Assembly (NCBI GenBank): GCA_037367355.1
Contig: CM074695.1
Location: 3,596,001 to 3,660,000 of the forward strand
DNA: 64,000 nucleotides
From: Neoscytalidium dimidiatum
Lineage: Eukaryota > Ascomycota > Dothideomycetes > Botryosphaeriales > Botryosphaeriaceae
Direction: 5' to 3'
Positions 10,494-19,357 of this stretch are shown in pieces; the stretch's first letter is position 1; each line of letters begins with the position of its first letter. A program made the position numbers and the translations under genes. The notes beneath the pieces were generated by a model. The model saw only the letters and a program-made list of their open reading frames with translations. It was not told the DNA's origin and did not search any database.

Positions 10494-12667
10494 CTAACTA
10501 CTATAGAAAATCCTAAGAATTTCATCGATAATAGCCTTTACCTTCCTAGCATCGAGCTTCTCCTTACGATCGAACGAGTAGAGCCCGTTCGTCTCTTGCT
10601 CAATGTCCGCCCTGAAATCAGTTGTCAGCCGTGGATCGTCTCGGACATGCGGTGCAACTTACAGTTGAGTGTAGACAAAGCCACTGGAGTGACCACCCTC
10701 AACGACAGCTCTCATCAGACGGTCGATTCTCTGAAGCAGGTCTTCCGGATCGCTTGCCGTCGTGTAGCCCCATTCGTCAGCAGAGTCACCCTTGGCCGGA
10801 GCGATGTTAACACCTCCGAATTCGGTGTTCAGGACAACAGCACCAGGACGATGCTCTGCACCGGGGTCCAGGCCAGGAATGGGCTCGACGAACATGGGTC
10901 TGCCAGCCTTTGGGCCGAGAATCGCTTGCAATGTCTTGCAGGTTTCTGCCAGAGCGGGGGCGTCGCTGTAGTCGTGGTAGGTCGTAAGATCCCCGCACAC
11001 GTGCTCCCAGCCGCAGTTGTCGTTGATAGGCCGTGTGGGATCAAGGGTCCTTGAGAATTAGTGTCAGCGCCCCTGATCGCGGTGCTTCAGGTCCGGGGCT
11101 GGACTTACTTGGTCAGGTAGTAGAGGGTCCGGATGTGGTTCCGCTGCTCGACGCTGTCCTTGAGCGAGGTGTACGCCCAGCTCTCGTTGACAGGAGTCCA
11201 GGTGACGATGGATGGGTGGTTAATGTCTCTCTTGACGGATTCGATCCACTCCTGGTTGAAGCGTTCGACGTACTCACTGCTGAACTGATAGGCGTTGGCC
11301 ATTTCGCCCCACACAAGGAAGCCAAGCCTGTCAGCCCAGTAGTAGAAGACCGGGTCCTCGACTTTCTGGTGCTTCCGACAGCCGTTGAAACCCATCCTCT
11401 TGGTGAGCTCAATGTCTGCCTTGAGGCTCGCCTGAGACGGCGGGGTCATGAAGGTGTCGGGCCAGTACCCCTGGTCAAGCACCAGCGCCTGGAAGAGGGG
11501 CCGATCGTTCAGGTGCAGGGCGCCGTCTCCGCGGGTCCAGTCCAGAGAACGCATGCCGGTGGTAGTGTTGACCTCGTCAAGGAGCTTGCCCGAGGCGTCA
11601 AAGAGGCGTAGTTTCAGATCGTACAGCTGAGGGTAGTCGGGCGACCACAGAGCCAGGCCATTTCGCCAGCAGCGGTCGTTGTCCACAGGCGCGGCCTGAC
11701 GCACCGAGTCCGGCAGGCTCGAGAGCTGCTGCTGCGACAGACGCAGGTTGAGACCGAATTCCACGTGATCCCTGTCCTTCGGAAGATCCTTCTTGGGGGA
11801 CTTGGCCACGGCTATGCCGGCAAAGCTTGCCTCGAGCTCGACGCTGTACTTGTGGCCGACCTTGCGGCCGAGCACAGCGACCTGGGCGCGCAGATCTCCG
11901 CTCTCGATGTCGTTGGAGCGGAGGAGGGTGCCGGTGCTGCTGTCTGCCAGCCTCACGGAGGGAACTGTTTCGAGCCAGACGGACTGCCAGATGCCACCCG
12001 ACGGCGTGTAGAAGATGCTCTCTGGCTTGGCGCCCCAGTACTGCTTGCCGCGGGGCTGGGTCAAGTCGTAGGCGGAGTCGTAGACGCGGAGAGTCAGCCT
12101 CGAGGAGGCAGGTGCGGCGGAGGAGTGCAGGGCATCGGTGATGTCAATGTCGAAAGGCACATGGCCTCCGCGATGGGCCCCGACAAAGTGGCCGTCCAGC
12201 CAGACCTTGGCTTCGTAGTCGACCGCACCGAACCTGAGGACAACCCGGTCGCGCCTGACCCTCTCCTCGGCGGAACGGGGATCGGCAATGGAGCGTTCGT
12301 ACCACAGGACTTCATGGTCGCCGCGCTCGTTGATGCCGGACGCCTCGGACTGGAAGACGTAGGGGACCTGGATCTTGCGCTTGTGGTTGGTGGCGGCGGC
12401 GGCGGAGCGGAAGGCCAGGTTGTCTTTGATCAGGCTCTGAGTGTTGGCAGCGATTTTGTGGGTGATGGACGCTGCCTCGGACTCGTGCGCAGGCTTGGAG
12501 GACGCAGCACCGCTGACGACGACCTTGTCGGGGAGGCCGCTGAGCTGCCATTGGTCGGACAGGCCAGCGTCGTCGTCGTCGAAGAGAAAGTCCCAGGGAC
12601 CGTTCAGAGACTGCCAGTGCAGGCTGGCCCGCTCGAAGTCGGGGCGAGGATATCCGTCGGCAGCCAT
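10494..12667 (-). CDS. Glycoside hydrolase family 2 enzyme (beta-galactosidase/glucuronidase-like)
   Basis: It hydrolyses non-reducing terminal beta-glycosides by a retaining mechanism; the exact sugar cannot be told from sequence. Three exons: 12,667-11,109, 11,049-10,663 and 10,611-10,494, with introns of 59 and 51 bp (GTAAGT donors), giving 687 aa. The N-terminal jelly-roll is followed by the immunoglobulin-like domain and TIM barrel. The acid/base Glu is in TPVNESWAY (about residue 495) and the nucleophile Glu in NTEFGG (about 596). The last exon supplies a conserved YTQLADIEQETNG stretch. The start MAADGYPRP is preferred over an upstream in-frame Met at 12,745 because the family N-terminus begins here. 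No signal peptide is seen from this start, so it is probably intracellular. Its stop codon lies about 170 bp from the RIP island. The final codons are unusually AT-rich, and the TAG stop could itself be a RIP product. Confidence 0.9.
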
Positions 12668-13017
12668 TGTGAATTGATCCAACGAGAGATGAGGCGAGGG
12701 TTGAAGGATGCAGGGTGTACACAGCACAACGGGTAGGAGGTACACATATGTCCTCAGCGGGGAAGGTGGGGCATGACGCCATCAGCGTTTCCGGCCGGCC
12801 TGAGGGATTGCATGGCGGCGCAGGGGAAGTGTAGATCGGCAGTTTTAGGTTGTTTAGAGTGGTCGCCTAAAGTTTCGGGGCTGTCTGCGTTGTTGGACAG
12901 GAGCCGTCCCGCTGTGTCATCCGTCCATCCGTTGCAGGGCGCGTGGGAGTGCTGGAGCTGGAGGCGTGCGAAGTCAAGGGAGCTGTCGGGGAGGGGCGAT
13001 GGCGGCGAGGGTGCGTG

Positions 13018-13053
<36 letters not shown>

Positions 13054-13807
13054 TGGAGGCGTTCAGTTTATTCGCGTCGCTGCGCATTCCAATTTACCAA
13101 CCAGACCACGAGCTTCCGTTCCGTCCTTGTGACCAGGAATTCAGCGCGCTCGGCCTTCTCTTCGCGTCACTCGGCAGTCTTGTCTTCGGCGTTGCGGCAA
13201 GAATAGTTTCTTGTACATATATATAAAGAAAGTATAGATTAGCGCGGTGTGGTAATCACATGTCTTCAGGCTTTCGTCGAAGCGATTTCTTGGTACCATC
13301 TCCCCGTAGCTATTCGTATTTATCGAAGGTGTTCTAGAAGAGATTTCCGTCCATAGAGTTTTAAAGCAGAAAAACGAAAAAAAAAAAAAACTAGATTAAG
13401 AGGCGGCTATTTCGTCTCCAGAGGTTCGAAGAGAACGCGTCTTTCGGCGGCGCAGGTTTCATACTCTAGAAACTGTTTCGCGGTATCCAAGCAGGAGGAT
13501 TAATTCGTTCACGAGAGGGTTCAACTAGTATGGATAAAAGAATTTCAAGTAGCTGTACCCCCCCCTTTTTTTTTTCGCCCCCCGGGCTCGACTTAACGTT
13601 GACTATCTCTCTCTGTTTCTCGCTCTAACTTCTCCCGCAACTGTCCTGTTCGCCGAACGTCCTTCCGGCCAGCACTTGCGGTTGCCAACATGTTACTGCC
13701 GGAGCGCGCTTACACTTCACCACCGACACTACACGCGACCGGCAATTAGAACGCGTCAATTCAAGCACTACGTACGAAGATCAGCTACGACACGCCACAC
13801 CTGCCCC
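12668..13807. other. Intergenic region with simple repeats
   Basis: This is the 5' side of the GH2 gene and the 3' side of the flavin oxidoreductase gene. It holds a (TG)n microsatellite (13,019-13,051), an A-rich run near 13,375-13,390 and a C7T10 run near 13,558-13,575. Part of 13,200-13,560 is more AT-rich than the gene neighbourhood. No gene is supported. Confidence 0.6.
13019..13051. repeat. (TG)n microsatellite
   Basis: About 16 uninterrupted TG units lie roughly 350 bp upstream of the GH2 start. A TpG repeat surviving intact 2.7 kb from the RIP island shows that RIP did not reach this far. Confidence 0.95.
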
Positions 13808-15270
13808 TCACGCCGCCGCCGCCGCCGCCGCCGCCGAGATCTCCACAAAGCCGTACTCCTTGTGCTCCGTGTCGGTGGCGCCCTTCTCGATCCACTTCTG
13901 GAGGTCGACCATGAATTCGTTCTTGGTCTGCTCGAGGCCGAAGTCAACAGGGGCGTAGCCAGCTGCGATGCGGCGCATCTGGGCGCCGGCGGCTGCGATG
14001 GCGACGATGCCGGACGAGTCCGGGATGGAGCTCTTGATGGCGGCGTGCACGCTGCCGGCCAGCAGCTCGCGGCCCAGGTACGGCTCGTGGGTGATGGGCT
14101 TGCCCAGGCCGACGCCGTCGCTCAGCTGCAGCGCCTCCACCATGCCCGCCGCGGTGCGGAAGCCGCCGGTAATGTAGACCTGGGCCCGCGTGATCGTCTC
14201 GGCCGCCAGCCGCGCGAACCCCACGAAGAACTCCTCGCGCCGGATCGTCGACTCGCGCTTGTTCTCGCGCTCCTCGAGCTGCTCAAAGTCGCCGCCGGAC
14301 AGCTCGACAAAGTCGAAGCCGTGCGAGTCCAGCAGCCCGAACAGCTTGCGCGCGTCCTCCAGCCGCCACGTCTCGCCCTGGAAGTCGGCCGAGTTGAGCT
14401 TGACGCCGACCACGAACGAGCTGGACGTGCGCCGCCGCACCTCCTGCAGCACCTCGAGCACGATGCGCGCGCGCGCGCCGACGCCGCCGCCGTACGCGTC
14501 CGTCCGCTTGTTCGTCTCCGGGCTCACGAACTGCGACAGCAGGTACGTGTGGCCCGCGTGGACCTCCACCCCGTCGTAGCCCGCCCGCTCCAGATACTCG
14601 GCCGCATGCCCGAACCTCTTGATCACGTCCGAGATCTCCTCGAGCGTCGCTGGCTCCGGGTCAGGCGCATCCGGCGCGGGGAACGGCTCCTGGTACTACG
14701 CCGCTGTCAGCTCGGACTGCTTGCCCTCGCTCTTCCGGCACTCACCTTCTTGGAGATATGGCTGGCCGAGATGATCCTCTTTGCCACGTGCGGAACAGCC
14801 ACGCTTCCGGGGTGGCTGAGCTGCCCGATCATCAGCGAGCCGTTGCGCTTGCCCTCGGCGGCCATGGACGCAAAGGCCGAGAACCTGGGACCGTCGAAGC
14901 GAGCGCCCTTGGGGATGATGGCGTTGCCGGGACCTTCGAGCTGGTCCGCCTCGATCATGATGTTGCCGGTGATGATGAGTCCGAGCTTGCCCTTGCCCCT
15001 GTTTGTTGCGTTGTTGCTGTTGTCAGCGCTTCAAGCCGAGCTCGTTTGCGGCAGCACGTTCGGCTCTCACCATGTACGGTAGAGGTTGACGAGGTCAAGA
15101 GACGGCACACCGCGCGCCTGGGCATCCACGGGGTTCCACGACGAAAGGCGCTCCGTCATGGCCGCTTTCATCAGGCGGTTAGACACGGTGCGGCCGGACG
15201 GATTGAAGGTCAGGGGCCGCTTAAGCGGAAAGGCATCGACCTGGGGGGAAGTCCAGCGTGAAGAAGACAT
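13808..15270 (-). CDS. NADH:flavin oxidoreductase, old yellow enzyme family
   Basis: An FMN-dependent TIM-barrel ene-reductase-type enzyme that reduces activated double bonds with NAD(P)H. Three exons (15,270-15,071; 14,998-14,746; 14,689-13,808) give 444 aa. Junctions read LYRTW|GKGKLG and HISKK|EPFPAP. Family marks are NRLMKAAMTERL near the N-terminus, GLIITGNIMIEADQ, and the barrel signature YLLSQFVSPETNKRTDAYGG around residues 190-210. The protein ends in a run of eight Ala encoded by the GCC microsatellite at 13,811-13,836, an odd tail that the family does not normally have. It lies tail-to-head between the GH2 and P450 genes, all on the minus strand. The substrate is unknown; NADH oxidase and 2,4-dienoyl reductase-type members look similar. 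Confidence 0.88.
13811..13836. repeat. (GCC)n trinucleotide repeat in coding sequence
   Basis: About eight or nine GCC/GGC units encode the C-terminal poly-Ala of the flavin oxidoreductase. Length changes here would add or remove Ala without a frameshift. Confidence 0.9.
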
Positions 15271-16441
15271 GGTGAACTAATTGATTCGCGTGCTCGACGG
15301 GTGCTTTGTTCGGGAGCTTTGGTCGTTGCCCTGAGTGAACGCCGTTGCCGCAACGCTCAAGGCAAGTTCTTATACAGAGCGGATGCTTCCCCACCATCCG
15401 ACGCTGAAAGCCTATCACAGATGCCTTTGAGCGGCCCGAACATCCGCACAGCGAACGCAACGCCCGCACTTCCGTGACCGAGGGGGTTGGGGGGAGAGAG
15501 AGGCAGAGAGGACTGAGATGGACATCGGCTCCTGCGCTTCCGAAATCCGCATAGCGTATTACACAGCACATCCGGTGGATTCATCCGACCTTCACATGGC
15601 GCAGTACCTTCGCTCCGCATTGTGGCTGTTGTCGGACGTGGGCCATCAGCCGAGCACGACAGCATGGATGGGAAGGCGGCGTGGAATCATGTCTCTCTGT
15701 CTGTCCCAGACAGCGGCTAGGGCATGGCTGTGACCTTCTAAGAAAGCAAAAGCCAGTGCCGAGCATTCATCCAACAAGCGAGCGATGGAATCGCGAGTCG
15801 TACAGGGCTCTGCGGGCCGGTGCTAGTTCTGCAAACGGAGAGGGCCAGATTGGGGGCGGAACCCTGCGGATGCGGGGTCCGAGAGCTGGCCCGCCGGTCA
15901 CCATAGGGCCAGCCGACTTAGGGAGGCTTCAACACCAAGGCCGGCGTCAACGATATACAGCTCGTGCTTCGGATGTCTCCATCGGATGATTCGCCAGCGA
16001 CTAGGCCACCGTTTACGCGGCTTCCCGGGAGGCTTCCAGGGAGGAAGCGCGGCGCTAAACAGCTACTTAGGCCCTTGGAGCGCACCACTTACCCCTTCGA
16101 GCGAGTCTACAAGGAACGGCGCATAGTGGGCGACACGATAAAGCGCTGGGCACGTGGCGGCATCTCGGCGCCTGGGAAGGAGGCCGCCGCCACCACCCAT
16201 ACCGCTCCCATACCGCTCCCATACCGCACCCACACCCGCACCCACGCCCACAGGGCCGGTATGTGCACTCCCGCCATCGGAAAATCCGCCTTGCCGCAGC
16301 TCTCACGTCACAACAACCACAGCGCTCTGGCATGCAGCACGGGCAGGATCTGGAAGTGACTCCGGACAGGATCTCGCGTCGTCACAACACCAAGAGCTCC
16401 ATTATCACTGGTCTAGTATCTCGCTATCTCCGCGTCTAATC
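15271..16441. other. Intergenic region between flavin oxidoreductase and P450
   Basis: This is the promoter side of the flavin oxidoreductase gene and the 3' side of the P450 gene. It has open frames on both strands but none with family resemblance or plausible splicing. A short tandem repeat lies at 16,195-16,250. No gene is called. Confidence 0.55.
16195..16250. repeat. Imperfect tandem repeat (CATACCGCTCC units)
   Basis: Near-identical 11-bp units CATACCGCTCC are followed by degenerate CACACCCGCACC-type units, in the 3' flank of the P450 gene. Confidence 0.7.
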
Positions 16442-18288
16442 TCACTCGCGGTGAGGGTCCGCGCGCAGCGCCTCTTCGTATCGCTGCTCGACGACTCGCG
16501 CGTGCTTGTCGGAGCGCGGTACGAGGTCGAAGTCGAAGGGATGCGGCTTGATGATGAGCAGCGAGTTGTACGCGTTCTCAGGCACGTCAATGTCCCGCCC
16601 CAGGCTGTCCCGCCTCTTGCGCAAGTCGAAGGCCCACGCCAGTCCCCCGCACCCCACCAGCAGCGTGTTTTCCGTCAGGTCCTGGCCCATGCATGTGCGC
16701 CGCCCAAACCCGAACAGCGAGTAGTTCTGGATCGTCGGGTACTGCGTCAGGGGCTCCTTGTACACGGGAGACGAAGGCTCCAGCCACCGCATCGGGTCGA
16801 ACGTCCCTGCGTCCGGGAACTTTGTCTCGTCGCGCGAGAATGCCCTGCGTTCGGTCAGCGCCGCTGTCTCATCGCCAATCTCGGCGTCTCTCAGCATCTC
16901 TCAGCATGCACTTACCACTGCACCGGGTGGACCATGGATCCCTTGGGAATATGGTACCCGTTGTAGACGTCGTCCTGCTCGACCTCGTGCGATACGCCTG
17001 CCGCTGCGTTTAGCATCCGTCCTTGGCTGGTCTGGTCTGGGCTGGGGCATGCCACTTACCTGTCGGCACAGCCGGCCGCCACCTGATGCACTCCATGATG
17101 ACGGCGCGCAGGAACGGCAGCCGCGGGTAGTCCTTGGCCTCCGGCGGCCGGTCGCCCCCAAGCTCGCGGTCCATCTCCTCCTGCATCGGCTTCAACCACT
17201 GCGGGAAGAGCACCATGGCCAGGATGAAGGTGTGCAGCGGCGAGCCCATGGTGAAGACGCCGGCCACCCCGAGCATGCCCACCGTGAAGGCCGCCTCCTT
17301 CTCGTCCTGGAAGTTGTGCTTGCGCATCGTCTCGAAGTACGTCTTCATGAACGACGGCTTGGCGCGCTTCTCCGCCATCTGCATCAACGTCTCGCGTTGT
17401 AGTTCGAGGAACCAGCGTTCCTGGGCGTCGTGCCGCTTCTTCTCCTTGCTCATCCACGGCGACAGCCAGCGCGGCAACCACAGCAGAGGCGTCAGGCGGT
17501 TGGTGAGTGGGCCGGCCGGAGACATCTGCACCAGCAGTTGCCACGCGCTCTGCTGCAGGTCGTTGCCGTGCGCCGGGTTCGCCCATATCAAGCGGCACAT
17601 GATCCTGGATGTGAAGTCCTCGATGGCCTTGGAGTAGCCGGCCGGGTTCTTCATCAGCTCGTACAGGTACCGGCGGGACTCTAGGACGGGATAGTCGCTG
17701 AAGCCCTCGCTTCGTGCCGTCGTGAGCACACCGTGCGCGAATTTGCGCTGGCGGGCCCAGAAGTCTGCGGTGCGTCCCCCCCCGGTCAGCGTGGTCGCAT
17801 GCGGTTGCGAGATGACGGGAATGTGCATACCGTTTCTCCCCATCAGCGGCAGGTACTCGCCCGCCCCGTCACCGTGGCTCAGGGTGCTCTTGGAGTTGAC
17901 CACGGACGGCACCGCACCCCGGTCCGAGTAGATGGCTCCGCGCTTGGCCAGGAGGTCGTGAGCGATGTCTTCCTTGGTCACGATAACATGGGTAACGCCC
18001 ATCAGGGTCATTTGGTAGATGGGACCAAACTCTTTGGCCCACTCGCACCACTGGTGCCACACCCCTTCCACCGGCAACTTCCAGAATGGGCCGAGCCATG
18101 GTGCTCCTGGGAAGTGGGCAGTCAGTCAGTCGGTCGGTCGGGACTTGCAGCTGTAGCTTGCGGCAGAACGAACCTTGCGGCCCTGGCAACGGGCGGGCGT
18201 TGGGCGGGATCCTCTTGCGCGCGTCGATCCCTACATAGAGGACGTACAAACAAGCTAGGGCTAACGTGAGGGATGCGACGCCAATCAT
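16442..18288 (-). CDS. Cytochrome P450 monooxygenase
   Basis: A microsomal heme-thiolate oxygenase with an N-terminal membrane helix (IGVASLTLALACLYVLYVG) and a proline hinge (PPNARPLPGPQG). Five exons (18,288-18,174; 18,106-17,831; 17,764-17,060; 16,997-16,916; 16,844-16,442) give 526 aa. The marks are an I-helix AGVFTMGSP, K-helix ECIRWRP (ExxR), and the heme loop FGFGRRTCMG with Cys about residue 444. The 66-bp intron at 17,830-17,765 has no stop and keeps frame. Removing it restores GRNDFWARQRK, the expected C-helix W-R-x-x-R region, so it should be spliced. The first intron uses an unusual GTTCGT donor. The gene is divergent from the transcription factor at 19,358, sharing about 1.07 kb. 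Substrate and CYP family are not recognised. Confidence 0.92.
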
Positions 18289-19357
18289 ATTGCTGCGGCT
18301 TCTGTCGTGGGGCTTTGGTTCCGAGGTAATGCAACATGTTGGACAAAGGGAAAGCCGCTGCCAGCTCTTATACGCCCAGCGTGCATCGTCTTGAAGAGCC
18401 GTCGGAAGGGGGAGGCATGGATTCCGAAGCGGCAGCATGCCGACCCTCCTTTCGCCGTTCCCAAGCTCGACAGGCATGTGCGGAACGGACTTGCTCGCTT
18501 CTATGATCCGGCGTGCTCGACTCAGCAGCGGAGACGATGGCGGATGAGAAGAGGGTCGGAGTTTGACTCCGGCAGCGAGGCCAAGGTCTGTCTGATGGAC
18601 GGCGCGCTTCACATTAGCGACGCTGACGCCGACGCCGAAGCGGACCGGGTCGGGGCATTCCGTGGTGGTGGTGGATGCTGGACAGAGGGTCGAGAACGGC
18701 GTACGGCTAGAAAGCGGCCAGCAGAGTTAGTCTGCGAGACACGAGGGATGAAGATGGCAACGGGCTTCTGGAATCTCAGGCCAGCCCGCATGGGATCGGC
18801 AAAGCGGCTTGCTGAGCACGAAAGGAGAAGGAGGGAGAGAAAGGCGAGTCGGCTTGTCCGACTGACCAAGCCGGACGCAGAAGGGCGGCTCTGTGGCGAG
18901 TGAAGCGTTGCCGGGGCGGCAAAGACATTGTGGCTGGGAGGCAGATATTCTTACAGGCGGTGGGCCTATCACGAGCAGCGCCGCGGAGGGTTTATAGTTT
19001 GAGAGTTTTGCTTGAGGCGGCAGATGGCTGCGGAAGTAGCAGCCCACTCGCCTTGTGAAACAGTCTAGAGAGTCGGTTAGTTCGAGGAGAATGCGGCGCG
19101 GCTCCAAGACCAGGCTAACGACATTGGATACAGGGTTATCGCGAGAGCAGCTCGACGTCGTATCAGATGTGCCTCGGGCCGGATCCAGCAGATGTACTGG
19201 GATGGGCGACAGACACGACTGCTGCTAGACTGCTGGACCCTCGATGCGCGAGGGCCAGGAAGCCTATTACAAATGGGCAGGGCCAGCGAGGCAGATTGTA
19301 TAAAAAGCATCCGATCTCGATCTCGATTGCTGCGAGCACCGCTTTGCGCATCGCGAG
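18289..19357. promoter_or_regulatory. Divergent promoter region between P450 and transcription factor
   Basis: These 1,069 bp separate two divergently transcribed genes, and no gene is supported inside. An everted CCG/CGG pair with 11-bp spacing (TCCG at 18,857-18,860, CGGA at 18,872-18,875) is the kind of site Zn2Cys6 proteins can bind. It is a single unverified match. Confidence 0.4.

Noticed and set aside
10322..10525. 67-codon minus-strand frame at the RIP boundary
   Set aside because: It overlaps the last exon and 3' flank of the GH2 gene in another frame and resembles nothing known.
11765..12736. 323-codon plus-strand frame opposite the GH2 gene
   Set aside because: Shadow of GH2 exon 1; composition is typical of a complementary-frame reading and no family is recognised.
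13676..15082. 468-codon plus-strand frame opposite the flavin oxidoreductase
   Set aside because: It is the GC-rich shadow of the well-supported minus-strand gene, with Arg/Leu/Ala-rich text and no domain.
18289..18612. N-terminal extension of the P450 to 18,612
   Set aside because: The added residues precede the membrane anchor with polar, non-conserved text; the Met at 18,288 starts directly before the expected transmembrane helix.
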